Shown: positions 42,624 to 54,513, counted from the stretch's first letter. The stretch is 64,000 bases of DNA from Venturia oleaginea (GCA_013176395.1 JABMLP010000014.1:434001-498000), one strand, 5' to 3'. A program made the numbers and translations. The notes: generated by a model from the sequence alone, not told the origin.

Positions 42624-45061
42624 TGTTGCAATCGTTCAAGCTTGTGTTGGTCTTGTTCAAGCGTAATTAGACCTGTCTGACATTCGACCTCTCGATCAGA
42701 TTGGGTGTCCGAAGACGCGAGGGAGCACGAGATATCCAGGGTCACGCTTCTCAGCAAGAGGTAAAAGTACGATGTTCGCATCTGTCTCTCCGGCATCGGT
42801 TTACAAATCTACTCAATTCTCAGATATTCCATCAAGCGCAAGGGATTCCACAGTTATCATCGACTCTGAATGAGTCTCTTCCGGCAAAGTAGAGCGTTAA
42901 GAATCACTGCCCGGGGTACGTGTGAAACCCATCAGATTGCGCGGGCTTGCCTTCAAAGTCATTCGTAGAGCAGAAATTCTGACGCTCAGGTCGGCAATCA
43001 GGCTAGATATTCGTCTTCCGTCATGGCCGCCTTTGTTGACCAAAGAATTATGCCGCCTGGACTTTGGAGCCTACAGCTCCAAACCAGTTTGTCCGAACAA
43101 TGCGATGGAAGATTGACTTCTAACAGGATGAAGGGCAACGTTTCCCGAACCAAGATTTCCAGGGACGACATGGGGTGTGCCTAGACTCTCATCCACTGCA
43201 ATCTGCTCTTCTAAACCGCGGGTTCCAGATATGATGCTTCTTGGGTGTGGGTAAGGCTTGCGATGATCGCTCGGTCTTGTTCTTGTTCTTCCTTAACTAC
43301 ACTTGAGTGGCTCTCATTAGATTCCTGAACTTGTGTGAGTGAAATGAACAACATTGTGAGCAATCTCTTCCTACTCACCTCCATGAACTCGATTTTCGAG
43401 ATTGCTCCACGGTCGCAATTGAAGATACTAGCTTTCTGCCTGAGAAGATGTTGCCTCATATTTGAGGCATGCATGGGTCTTGATCTCTGTGTCTTAGAGG
43501 TCGCTGGTGTCCAAATCGAAGAAAGCTAGACGTTAAGGGTTGCGAAATGTCGGCATTGTCTCGGCTTGGAAAAGACCGGGCATTGTCTCGGCTTGGAAAA
43601 GACCGGGCATTGTCTCGGCTTGAAAAACACCGGACCTCGTCTTGTCAACTTTGAATGTGGTCGTGAATCTCACAGCAGAGTTGGACCTTAATCGTGTTAA
43701 TGGTGAAAGTACGGAGGTACGAGGAGTTGATGTTTGGATCAGGGGCGGAGAGCTTTCGAGACCGAACGAAAGTAGTTTTTCTAACCACACCGGCGCGACC
43801 CGCTACCGTGGTCTGTTAGACAATGAACGTCAGTGGACATGCATGATGCTTACGAAGATCTAGCCGCTAGATGTTGATTATCCAACAGACCACAGTAGAC
43901 ATTGAACGGCGATCTTCTTCACTATTCAATCTTGACGGGCATCTGATGCAGCCACTAGACTAAAGATATTTCGTCACAGCAGTTGATCTTGTCGAAGAAT
44001 GCGTTGATTCAAACAGTCTACCGACGTCTTGAAAGATGGGCAGGATAGATGCTGCAGTCTGCCATGCAATACGGGAGTCCATAATAACCACTTTCGCTAT
44101 ACCCAGCCGCATGATGCCCATCCATGGATTCCAAATCATCCATTAGATCTGTTACGGGTTTGTATTTGGATACGAGCAAGCAATTTGTGTTCTCCAAGCA
44201 GCAATGCAAAGGAAAGCAGATGGGCCAACCGTTCGGGCACATTGTACTCGTGAAAGCCCCTCGGGCCTTGATCACCACCTAGGTACTTGACTAGTACTGT
44301 AGTTGCGGTTTCCTGCCATATGCGATCTCGTTGACTCGCCTGATTTGTATGACCGAGAAATTGTCGGCGTTTCGCGCTCGAGGAGCTCCGAAATGGACCA
44401 ATTGGTCGACATGGACAACGAACGACTCCATCCCTCCTGCCCATCTTCAGCTGTTCGACAGGGAACCTCCCAGATGCCGTTGGAATCTGTAAGGTACACG
44501 GACAGATCTGCGCGGGATTGTGCCAACGCCAATCTCTCTGCGTCGCCCAAGTGCTGCAACAGAGGCCAGTCGCCGCGTCTTTGGGCTTCCTTTCGAGCGT
44601 ATGAACTATGGAGATGCAAAGAGCAATGGTGCCGGGCGTGAGACCACTGCCCCGATCTGCATCTCGAGAATTGCTTTTGGATCGATTCACGATCCTTCAT
44701 TGGGATTCGCTAGACACTGACGCCGAATCCGTCACCAGACCGATGCTACTGGAAGCTGGAGGCCGAAGAGCGAGCAGCCTCGATTGCTAGAATACAGTGG
44801 TAATGGTGAGGAACCAGTCACTCTTGCTGCTTAAAGACCCCCCAGTATCATCCCTCGGAGTCCAACCCTCGTGTTGTTTCCAGAAACCAAACACGCCTTT
44901 CTACTTCTTTGTTTGCACACGTAATTGCGAGACAGCGTCTGACACGAATTGATCATTGATCACCACCTAGCAGGTAAGTTGTCTTCCTTCTCCATTAGGT
45001 ACTTGTTGCCTCGACTCCACACGTCGTTGTTCAACGACTTGCTCGAGTCCTCGCCAGCAAC
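42624..45061. other. 2.4-kb stretch with weak ORFs only
   Basis: Contains a 27-bp x 3 tandem repeat near 43554-43635. Overlapping minus ORFs at 44136-44700 have long protein-like runs in two frames (HLGDAERLALAQSRADLSVY; YNVERPERLAHLL-like text) and may be a decayed gene. I cannot identify a family. The last 150 bp are the likely promoter of the gene starting at 45062. Confidence 0.4.
43554..43635. repeat. 27-bp tandem repeat, three copies
   Basis: Three nearly identical units of CATTGTCTCGGCTTGGAAAA plus GACCGGG. The third differs at its end. Translated on the minus strand they give FQAETMPGL, but the host ORF (43533-43790) has no other support. Confidence 0.8.
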
Positions 45062-46408
45062 ATGCCTACCATCCCATTCCAGCACATCGGTGTCTCTGAC
45101 AATGTCTTCCAGGCTTCATCGACATCGACTAACATGTCGCAAGTTCAGCAACAACAGCAAAACAACGACGGCCCGTACGAGCCTCAAATATGGCAGCTTG
45201 GAGGAACACCTGAGATCGGCGTCGATGTGCCCATCACAGCCGTCTTCCTTGCCCTCTTCGTTATTGGGGCCATTACACATATGGCAATATTCCAACTGAA
45301 CAGGAAGAAAGGCCACAAGTTCTTGATCTCTGCTGTGCTATTCGGTATGTTCTTCGCTGTCTTCCCGCAAACATCAGGCTGACCTGAGCCAGGTTTCTGC
45401 ATGGCAAGAATTGTGACTTGCATTATGCGAATAGCTTGGACAACTCACCGCTCCAACATCTCACTGGGCCTCGCTGCTCAAATATTCGTCGCCGTCGGAG
45501 TCATCATCCTCTACGTGGTCAACCTTATCTTCGTCCAGCGTTTGATCCGAGCCGCTCACCCACGGATAGGCTGGAATCCAATCTTCGGCGTTCTCTTCAA
45601 GGCACTCTATGCGATTGTCCCCATCACCATCATCATGCTCATCACAGTCACGATTCAATCCTTCTTCTCACTCTCCACATACACACACCGCATTGACCGC
45701 GACATCCAACTGTACGGCAACACATGTTTCGCCATCCTGTCCTTCCTGCCAATTCCTTTGGTCTTCGTCTTGCTAGTCATACCTCGCTCTTCTCCCCTCG
45801 ACAAGTTTGGAGGCGGCCGATGGAGAACCAAGATTTTCATTCTTCTGGCTGGAGCGACTGTCATCTGTTTCGGAGCGTCATACCGTTGCGGCACGATATG
45901 GCGCACGCCTGTTCCAATGATGCAACCCATGCCCAATTATTTCCACAAAGCAGCTTTCTACATAGCCAATTTCGGTGTTGAAGTTCTCATGGTCTATCTC
46001 TACGCGCTCGTCCGTGTAGATAAGAGGTTCTATATTCCGAATGGCGCCAGCAAGAGAAAGAGCTACGTTCTACCAGCTACCGACGAAGAGAAAGCGGAGG
46101 AGTTCGCAGCATCGGACGACATGACTCTTCAAGGCGAAGACGAGACAAAGGCTGGTTCGGAGAGGAAATTGAGTACACCACGACTTCATTCGGCGGGGGA
46201 GTCTTTCGGGGACCATGGTTATACTCCAGCCACTTCATCAGCAACATTATTCAATCGACACACTGTGCCTCTCTCCGCCGCCATCGAGGGAGAGGAATCC
46301 GACTTCTTTCCTTCTCCATTGGTGGCACGCCCCGTGGAGAGGGCGGGCGCGAATTCACGTCCAACCAGTGCCCTGAATGCCGATACGGCACCGCCCGTGT
46401 TCATGTGA
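45062..46408 (+). CDS. DUF3112-family multi-pass membrane protein
   Basis: Exons 45062-45344 and 45393-46408 join across a 48-nt intron (GTATGT...GCCAG) to give 432 residues. A short polar N-terminus (SQVQQQQQNNDGPYEPQIW) precedes about seven hydrophobic segments, starting with VDVPITAVFLALFVIGAITH and continuing with GLAAQIFVAVGVIILYVVNL. Later helices include IVPITIIMLITVTIQSFF and a final one near YIANFGVEVLMVYLYALV. The LFGFCMARIVTCIMRIAW motif across the intron is typical of the fungal DUF3112 family. These are often labelled GPCR-like by automated annotation, without functional proof. The long cytosolic C-terminus (about 130 residues) is rich in Ser/Thr and acidic residues and may be a regulatory tail. 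The ligand and role are unknown. Confidence 0.82.
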
Positions 46409-47457
46409 GCGGGGATAGGCTAGGCTTCATCGGCGCAACGGTTTGTATATTGTGTTAGCTTGGCGTCAAGGCGAGAGGAGCGGAAGATATCCCATCAGTA
46501 ATATGTAGTAATTTTATGTATCGAAATGGTAATTTGTATTCACTCACCGTATACTGTAACAAAAGCACTTGTCGACCATGACTCGTGAGTTGTTAGTGAC
46601 TCTAGTAACATGGCAGATACAAAATTCTTATGGTAAATATTACCGGTCAAGATGTCTAGGCAAATAGAAAAGAAATTGACTATTCTAGTCTACTGCCTAA
46701 ATACTAGCTTTCCAATAAACCCGTAATTCATTTTTCCCATTCTATCTTTTGAGCTCTAGATCGATGTCGATATCAACGAGTTTCTGTGAATTCGTGATTG
46801 GGATTCAACTAGTCAGAGTTAGTTTATAAGGATTTGATAATTTTTAAGTACATACCTAACCCGTCTCTAGATATAATCTATCTGTTACGGGGAACTCGTT
46901 TCTCAACACAGTTGATTATGTCAAGACCTTCTTGACACCTGTGTTCTCTTGTTCTGGTCCGCGGGTTTGGGGCAAGGGCAATATCAGTCTGGAAGGACTT
47001 ACCTTAAGTACCTTCCCTTGCTCAGGTTCTTTGGAGGCCCACTAGATCCTAGCCGTCTGATGTATCTCCCAATTCAATTGTCGTCTAACCGATTTGATCC
47101 TCAGATCAATCCTGAACGCTTGTCGGTTAGCATGAAGGTTGGGGGTGGGCTTGCTTCGTGTGCATATGACTTGTGCTTGATTGTGTCTAAGTAAAAGATC
47201 GTTACTGTAGTAGGTTGAACAAGCTCCTATGTGAGAAACATAACATGAGATAACCACGAAGAGAGAAAGGAAAGTCCCTCCAACGCCCTCCCTACATACC
47301 CTTCTGGTTCTGGGTGCCAAGGTGTATTCCCACACCTCTTGGCTCTTCCCACACTTCCCACACTGTGGGCACTGCCAAGTGCTGTGGGAACTGTGGGAAT
47401 ATCACGTGGCTCCTGCACATACTATCCTTCTTTAGGACTAACCCCGTCGCACCAGTC
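46409..47457. other. Intergenic and transposon flank, no gene
   Basis: AT-rich sequence, then from about 47200 short fragments with inverted CCCACAC/GTGTGGG-like motifs (47325-47400), probably the degraded end of the transposon relic at 47458-48489. Confidence 0.4.
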
Positions 47458-48489
47458 TCATCCTGTGCGTCGGCGTGCCAAGTCCCGGACGCGGTGGGAG
47501 TACTTGCGCTTCAATGGCGAGAAGCAGACCACGGCAAGAGGCTGGAGTATATGCGACGAGTGCGGTGGCATACAGAGGGTTAGGATCTTATTTTCGAGGC
47601 AGTAGTCCTTGAAATCCTGGTTGAGATGGCTCTCATGGCCGTCCAAACGGAGTAGCCTATTACCCCCTACCTGCCACGCCTTTGTATACGCGTCAAAATG
47701 CTTCAACCACTTAAGACCAAGCGCGTTGTTTGTCCAGCCGTTCTCAGAGACTGAGAGCTTCCAATTCCGTGGTATACCTGCCTCCTCCTACCACGCAGAG
47801 ATGTGAACGCGTCCTTTATAGATAATAAATGGCGGGGTCGCATACCCAGCTGCGCAGATGCTCTGAATAACCGTAACCCATTCGCGATTGCCCGGCTGGA
47901 TGAGTTCAGGCCTTGTACGTCTTTCAGAGGCTGTAACGACCTTCATTGACCCAACAATAACGCCCATCTGGAAGCCAATCTCGTCAAAGTTGTGCGTATC
48001 CTCGTCGTGGACGCCGTACTTGGCTTTAGTATCTGCAACTAGCTTGAACCACGCGCCAATTACTCCTGGATCCTCCTGTAGTATCCTCTGCCTATCCTTT
48101 GCTCGATTGAAGGCTATTTTGAGCTCATCTGAGCGCGTTACGAATCTCTCAGCCCAGTTTTTGCCTACTGGCTCTCCACCGCATATACTCAGTAGTTTAT
48201 CCGCCATACCTGCCACCTCACACAGCCGGGGTGCGAATCCTCGCGAATCGAGATCGAGGATATATCGAATAACCGTTTGCTCTTCTATCGTAGTGAGCTT
48301 ATGAGAGTTTGGGCGAGTTTGAGATGAAGAGGTGATTCCGCGGAGCCGATCAGAGAGCCTTTGGTGTTGAACGTTAAAGGCTGTAGCAGCGCGCCGTAGA
48401 CTTTGAAATTGGCCAGAGGTACAAGCCTGAAGAGCAAGATCAATTCTACCTTCTTCTTGAACGGCTATCGCGTTGCGTTGTTGAGACAT
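47458..48489 (-). pseudogene. Pogo/Fot1-like DNA transposase, inactive
   Basis: A DDE transposase of the Tc1/mariner superfamily, pogo/Fot1 type. One frame runs from 48489 with an in-frame stop at 47788-47790, then continues to 47458. Domains in order are a psq-like HTH (IDLALQACTSGQFQSLRRAA), a CENP-B-like HTH (MADKLLSICGGEPVGKNWAE) and the DDE region. The first Asp is in NFDEIGFQMGV and the second in LLRLDGHESH. The third position, normally Asp in HSSHILQPLDV, reads HSSHILQPLAV, so the triad is broken. The protein stops early (HRVRDLARRRTG) and lacks the usual C-terminal part. I could not find convincing terminal inverted repeats. It cannot transpose on its own. Confidence 0.8.
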
Positions 48490-48784
48490 TACGTGTTAAA
48501 CAGGATAAGGGCTGTGCCAAGGAAAAGTGGCCGGCTCGGTGGTGGAATACGTTATAGCTATTTTTTAAAATATTAACAAGCTAAGTCTGTCCAACGTAAG
48601 GTAGTCCACATTATTAAGAAAAGGAGATAAAATCTCAAGTTTGTTACGCTGAACGAGCAAAACAGAGTTATTCGGAAGTAGATACAACACGAACTTAACG
48701 ATAGGAGCCGATGAACAGAACGAGTGTCACCCTGTGACTTGACTGTATTGACTAAGGAGGTTAAGTACACCGTGGCATCTGCAT

Positions 48785-50038
48785 TGATTGATTGATTGAT
48801 TTTATCCTACTCGGTTGCAGCCGCTTAATCACGCAGCTATGTCCGGTTAGGAGGACTTCATCAGACAGCCGACACGTGATAGATTATATAATCCACCGCG
48901 CCCCACTTCGCCCCGTTCACTGAAACAAGACCAGCTGTCCCTCGGTCCTCCCTCTTTTCCCTTAACCAGTATCTCCAAATGCCCGCTGGCTCTTGTAGAT
49001 ACTGGTTACTCTGCTAGTATATCTGTGCTATGTAGACTCAAGAGGCAATGCCTCGTGTTTCGCTATCCTTCTACCTACAGTCTCCCTCTTATGCTCAGCT
49101 TTGTCTATCTGGTTCGCCTTATCCCTCAAGGCCAATGGGTTCCCTAAGTATGTTTCTGCTTGTGAAAGTTGCCTTGCACCAGATTCCTATGCGGCAGTGT
49201 ATTTGGTTGTGTGATGCTGGAGACAATAGTAACCATCGTAGTCGTGATTTCGCTGCTTGGGTGTGATACTCCGGGTATGCCCGTGGACGAGGCTGTGTGG
49301 TAGCTGCCGTATTGTATGGCGCCGATCGTGCTATAGACCTGCCGTCTTATAGTCGGAGCCTACCTGCTGCTAGTCGCGTCGCTCTCCCTGCTTGCTAAAT
49401 CGCGCTCCTACTCTTGCTAATGCCATAACAGGGACGCAACAGTCTGGGGAGAGGCTCAAGGCTACGTCTGCTGGCTTGTAGGGAGGGGATTTGCCGCCAA
49501 TAGGCTCCTTCTATGCGTCCTTACTACTTACTGTGTCGCGCACCTACTCTTGCCAATGCCATAACTGGGAGGCAACAGTTTGGGGAGAGGCTCAAGGCTC
49601 TGGGCAACAGCTTGTAGCAGGACGGTTTGCCAAGACGTTGGGAGAGGTTGTCTAGTCGTTGCAGTGGTGTGTGGTGCCGATTGTTGCGCACCGGGCGTCT
49701 GGTGTTTGAGTTGTGTTGAAGGTATTGCCGTTCTAGCAGGTGACTCGTCGACTCGGAGCGTTGCAGTGTCATCTGGGGTGATGGACTAGCCGGGAGATAG
49801 TGACTAGATGGTTGCTGTTGTCTTTGGTGGACGCATCGTTCGTGTAGCTTGCTCATGTATTCGTCTGCTTGCTCTGCCGTGGCCGCGACGGCGACTCTAG
49901 AGATATCTCATCGACGCTGAGGGACGCGCGATGGCCTCTAGAGGCCGGAGCGGCCACTGGCAGAGGTGTTTTGATGATCCTTAGATGATACTTCTGTAAA
50001 TTCCAAAAATTGAGTTCTCGCTGTGTGTGCTGTTTTTT
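48785..50038 (-). mobile_element. Non-autonomous LINE-tailed retroposon, copy B
   Basis: A 1.25-kb element on the minus strand, flanked by a perfect 14-bp TSD CGTGGCATCTGCAT (48771-48784 and 50039-50052). Its 3' end is a (TGAT)n-type tail at 48785-48800. The last roughly 300 bp matches the LINE 3' end at 546-870 closely; the rest matches copy A at 15606-16774. It holds one copy of the internal unit that copy A has twice, and it keeps the roughly 420 bp that copy A lost. No long ORF and no obvious pol III A/B box are visible. The palindrome GGCCTCTAGAGGCC also occurs here, near 49932. It inserted between two pogo relics. Confidence 0.87.
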
Positions 50039-50254
50039 CGTGGCATCTGCATGCATATATATGCATGTCAATGCATTCCTTGGCATCTATCACGTGTACT
50101 GTGCCTGAGGTATCAAGGACTGGCATGCCACTGTTCAACAAAGTTTCAATTTTAAAGTTATTAAGAACTATTAACGTACTTCACAAGCGAGTGGGCCACC
50201 CAAGCAAGTGGGCCACCTCACAAACGTAAACCGCCTTCGTAACAACGTCGCGTA

Positions 50255-51651
50255 ATGCCTCAACAACACGAAAAGCAGAAGATCTATAAAGAAGGAGATA
50301 TATTCCTTGCTATCTCAGATATCAACTCAAAGCAAATCCAAAGCGAAAGACGCGCTGCAGTAATATATAGCGTAACTCGAACACAACAGTACAACGCCGA
50401 CGCGCCGGACAGCGCCCTCGACGCGAATGCGAGCCGAACTCGAAGCGATTGACAAAGCTAGAAGAGGAGGTGGTTATAAAGCGTATTATTAACGAAAGCT
50501 TACGCGGCCTACCGCCGTCGAAGGCCTACGTACAAGATATGGCTAATAAACTACTAAGAGAGCGGGGTGGGAAGCCTGTTGGCAAGAACTGGGTTAACAA
50601 CTTGGTAAAGCGTACGCCAGAGCTTACCACCCGATGGAGCCGTCCATACGATCGCCAGCGAGCTGCCTGCGAAGACCCGGCGGTTATTATACCCTGGTTC
50701 ACACTTGTTCAGAGGATAAAGGCAGAGTACGGTATCATAGACGAGGATACCTACAATTTTGATGAATCTGGCTTCTTAATAGGTGTTACGGATACTGTCA
50801 CGTGAGCGTGTACAGGATTATATTTGATGCATTCGTATGCATTTGGATTCCTAAGTGCATACCATCATGTCTTCTTATGATTGGATGATTGTTACACGGG
50901 GTTGAAGGATCACGTGGTTGATCATTCTTGGCAAGGTAAGCAGAATGAACGTTTGTGTTCATTCCGCTCAGGCTGTTCATCATGATCGGGATGATCATAA
51001 TGAACGGAGGATTTTCATAGAGATGGGATCTCTATATAAAGGACGAGACACTGCTCCCTCAGTATCTCGTATCTTCACTCTCATAGTTACTTCGCTATTG
51101 CTTTAGTTACTTAGCACAATTCACGACTCTTATATCTCACAAACTTCGCTACACTTGTTTGATACGATATTGTCGCCCAGGATTACTTGAACCTCACTGT
51201 ACGGAATAGCCAATTCCAGCTATATTACTTGAGCCATAGCCTCTGCGTAACAATAGGCAAGATATCGTCTCAGCTAGTCGTTACAGGCCCAGGATCCTCT
51301 GCAGGTTCTATTGATGAGCAGGTCAGGCAGTTGAGTAAAGGCGCGCAGCAGATAGCACATGAAATGGTGTTGATGCGCGAAGAAACAGCGCGCCTTCGAG
51401 ACGCAATTGAGGCAGTTACAAAGCGTAAGAGTCGCAAAAGGAGATATTTACGGACTGAGCAGACCTTGACGGCTGGTGAAGTAACTGACTTAGTTACTAT
51501 AAGGGAGGGTGGTAATCGTAACGATGGTGAGAAGCCTGCGAAGAGGGTACGTGGAGCGAGGCACTGCGGCCGTTGCGGCGAGACTGGGCATAACTCCCGC
51601 ACTTGTGAGGTAGAAATAGAGAATACAGATGATAGCGAAGCTTCTAAATAA
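50255..51651 (+). pseudogene. Pogo-like transposase remnants (split by LTR)
   Basis: The N-terminal part starts at 50255 (MPQQHEKQKIYKEGDIFLAI) and needs a frame change near 50400 to reach RRECEPNSKRLTKLEEEVV. It then carries the CENP-B-like HTH (MANKLLRERGGKPVGKNWVN) and the first catalytic Asp in YNFDESGFLIG. After the LTR the same reading continues as KISSQLVVTG. The next residues (PGSSAGSIDEQVRQLSKGA) belong to the C-terminal coiled-coil region, so about 300 residues are missing. The end is a basic stretch (KRKSRKRRYL) and a CCHC zinc knuckle (CGRCGETGHNSRTC) near the stop at 51651. No functional enzyme is possible. Confidence 0.82.
50784..51252 (+). repeat. Solo LTR, 469 bp
   Basis: Starts TGTTACGGATAC, ends CTCTGCGTAACA (inverted TGTTACG/CGTAACA ends) and is flanked by the 5-bp TSD ATAGG (50779-50783 and 51253-51257). 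A TATATAAAGG promoter box lies at about 51031-51041. Strand is set by that box. No internal retroelement sequence is present, so recombination between two LTRs probably removed it. The insertion splits a Gly-Lys junction of the pogo transposase. Confidence 0.88.
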
Positions 51652-51853
51652 TATTATTCTATTCTATTTAATACTATAAATTGTTGTAGGGTTGCGTAGT
51701 ATTTTTACGAAGCCGGATTACGTTTGTGAGGTGGCCCACTCGCTTGTGAAGTACGTTATAGTCTATATTTAGATACTCTGCCGTGGGGGAAATGTAGCCG
51801 CACGCAGCCGAGCTACCGCTATACACTGTAACAAAGGATATCTAACTCATGGG

Positions 51854-52009
51854 ATACCGTATATTCCGGTTGAAGATGAACAGTGGCTATCCTTGGAGAT
51901 GCTCAATGCATTGCTCGAAGAACTAACGGCTAAACTGTAGAAAGTTTAGCTACTACTACTCCGGGACTCCCTCTCGCGGGAAGCAAGGATAGAGCAGAAT
52001 ATACGGTAT
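51854..52009. repeat. 13-bp perfect inverted repeat, 156-bp span
   Basis: ATACCGTATATTC at 51854-51866 faces its exact reverse complement at 51997-52009. There is no coding content between and no clear TSD. It could be a small MITE-like element or a chance hairpin. Confidence 0.45.
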
Positions 52010-52231
52010 GCTTAGTGAAGATTTTATCGAGGGCGATACGTGGTCGAGTATACTAAACTAAAATTTGGATTTGGATTTCTCGCCGAGCTGTGCAGTCTGT
52101 TGTGGGAAACATTGGTTCCAGTGGCTTTCCGGGACCTGGGCTCGGGCGTTTGATGTAGCACGCTTCCCCTCCAGAACCACGCGAACAATGACATCGAAAC
52201 TGAACAGTAAACACTAAATAGCAACAACAAA

Positions 52232-54513
52232 ATGGCGCTTTCTATGCTGCAGATCCAGCGGGATGGTGAGTAAAGGCTCAATTACCCCTCTACCCTCTCA
52301 TTTGCAGTTCCTCTACACACCTTCTCCCAACCAAGTCCCTCTGCTCCAGTCCGAGCACTGACAACACGCCTAGAAATCCTCCAAACCATACGGAACGTCG
52401 CGAAGGGCGAATGGAAAGTCCTGGTGGTAGACAAGGACAGCCGCAGAGTGCTGGACAATGTGGTCAAAGAAGATGACATCCTCAACGAGAACATCACCAA
52501 CATCGAGCAAATCGACGTGAAACGACCCATGAACCCAGACATGGACGCCGTATACATCCTCTCACCACTGCCTTACATTGTCGATTGCCTCATGGCCGAC
52601 TTCGAACGCCGGCGCTACAATCACGCACATCTTCTGTGGACCTCGATACTACCGCCGTCTCTGCGACAGCGAATAGACAAGTCGAACATGGCCAGGGAAC
52701 AAATCTTACAGTTCCGCGTCTTGAACTTGGATTTTTTTCCACGAGAAGCACAGCTTATTACCTTTAGAGATCCGTACAGCTTTCCGATACTGTATCACCC
52801 GGCGTGTTCTTCTTTGGTACGGCAGCATATTGCAGATCTGGCACAAAAGGTGATGACTCCTTAGTTCCGTACACGAAGCGCAGTACTCACGCATGATAGA
52901 TTGTTGCAGTATGTGTTACTCTGGGCGAATACCCCATCATCAGATTCTACCAACCTCGAAATCCTCAACCTACCCACGAAGCCCACATTCTGAGCGGCAT
53001 AATTGCTCGCGCTGTGCAGGACGAGATCGACAATTTTGCCCGGTGGAACGAGGGATTCCCTCCGCAGACCAATCGACCTCGAGGCATATTGTACATTTTG
53101 GATCGTTCAATGGACTTGTTTGCACCTCTCCTTCACGAATTTACCTACCAAGCTATGGCGCACGATCTGCTTCCCATAAACGAAGGCGACAAGATCACCT
53201 ACACCATGACAATCAACGAAGGAAAGCCAAACGAGGAGATTAAAGATATGGAGATCAGCGAGAAAGACAAGCTATGGGTTGAGAATAGACATCGGCATAT
53301 GAAGGACACGCTTGACCAACTCTCGGGCGACTTCGCGCGATTCATTGCGGCAAATCCCCATTTTGCGAACGCGGACAGCGATTCAGCAAACTTGAATGTG
53401 ATCAAGGACATGATTGCTGGCCTGCCACAATTTCAACAAATGAAGGACGCGTACTCGTTACATCTAGCCATGGCAAGTGACAGTATGGCTGTTTTCCAAA
53501 CACACAAGCTCCCAGACATCGCCTCTCTCGAGCAATCTCTAGCAACTGGTCTCGACGAGGACTACAAAAAACCTAAGAATCTTGGAGATCAAGTCGTGCG
53601 TATGTTGGACGAAGCCGCAATCGTACCAGACGACCGATTACGACTGATAGCCCTCTATATTCTCCACAAAGAAGGCCTTTTGCGCTCCGACATCAACCTT
53701 CTCTCTCTTCATGCCCGACTGCAACCCCAAGACCAAGAAATGTTTTACAACCTTGAACTTCTAGGTGCTCGCGTCTTCAAACAACTCAAAGACGCTAAGC
53801 CACCCTCTCCTCCAATGTTCCCACCAAAACCTCCGCCGGCCTCCACTAATGAGGAAGAATATGCACTCAGTCGATTTGATACCAATCTCAAGCAGTTGCT
53901 TGATCATCATGTTGCTGGTACTCTGGACCCAATCACCTTCCCTTTTGTTAGGCCAGAATTGAGTGCACAGCCGGTGGATCCGAATGCGAATATTTCGTCT
54001 GCTTCCCTCCGAAGCGCAAAGCCGACATGGGCGAAGGCGAAACTCTCGGCCATCGAACCCAGGCAGAGAGTCATTGTCTTCATGGCTGGCGGCGCAATGT
54101 TCTCTGAATCAAGAGCTTGCTACGAAGCCTCGAAAAAGACATCGAGAGATGTCATCTTGGTCACAAGCCACATGCTCACGCCCAACTTATTCATAAGACA
54201 AGTAAAGGATTTGAGTGCGGATAGGAGGAGTTTACATCTTCCTGCTGATCGGGCACCGAGGAAAGCACCGGCGTTCCTTTTCGAAGAGGAGAAACCGAAA
54301 CCGCTTCCGAAGAATCCCATGTCTATCCCGGCACAGAATTTGATGCCGCCGCCGCCGCCGCCGCCACAGGCCATTGTTCCACAGGCCACTGGACCGCAAG
54401 TTCCGACGAAGCAGATGGGGAGTATCAAGCTTGACGGGGGAGGGAAGGAAGAGAAGAAGCACAAGGAGAAGAAGAAGCATCATTTTTTCGGCAGCAAGAA
54501 GGATAAATCATAG
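52232..54513 (+). CDS. SEC1: Sec1/Munc18-family protein (exocytosis)
   Basis: An SM protein that binds syntaxin-type SNARE complexes and promotes vesicle fusion at the plasma membrane. Exons 52232-52265, 52374-52849 and 52900-54513 give 707 residues. The first intron ends at CCTAG (52373), joining QRD to EILQTIRNV, which fits the family better than the nearer AG at about 52303. The second intron ends at GATAG, giving LAQKIVAVCVTLGEYPIIRF. Family landmarks are KVLVVDKDSRRVLDNV, NPDMDAVYILSPLPYIVDCL, RGILYILDRSMDLFAPLLHE, FTYQAMAHDLLPI and IVFMAGGAMFSESRACYEAS. The C-terminus adds a polyproline run and a Lys/His-rich tail (KKHKEKKKHHFFGSKKDKS), as in filamentous-fungal Sec1. The length fits the family. 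Confidence 0.93.

Larger units (their letters stand above)
50174..51756 (+). mobile_element. Pogo-like DNA transposon, internally deleted, carrying a solo LTR
   Basis: Bounded by terminal inverted repeats that begin ACGTACTTCACAAGCGAGTG and are flanked by TA (50172-50173, 51757-51758), as expected for Tc1/mariner-type insertion. The right TIR is about 40 bp. The left TIR carries an extra 17-bp duplication (CAAGCAAGTGGGCCACC). Inside are the N-terminal half of a transposase (to NFDESGFLIG), a 469-bp solo LTR, the continuation KISSQLVVTG, and then a jump to the transposase C-terminus with a CCHC knuckle. Most of the catalytic domain is deleted. Without the LTR the element is only about 1.1 kb. 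Confidence 0.87.

Noticed and set aside
44136..44700. Overlapping ORFs that look partly protein-like
   Set aside because: No family recognised and no frame or splice model is clearly better than another; kept only as a note in the intergenic entry.
49580..49789. Cys/Val-rich ORF within retroposon copy B (also 15866-16066 in copy A)
   Set aside because: Not preserved at equal length in the duplicated units; treated as non-coding element sequence.
52265..52303. Alternative Sec1 exon 2 start using the AG before 52304
   Set aside because: It would insert about 23 residues not found in the conserved QRD-(x)IL-TIRNV region; the CCTAG at 52373 restores the family sequence.
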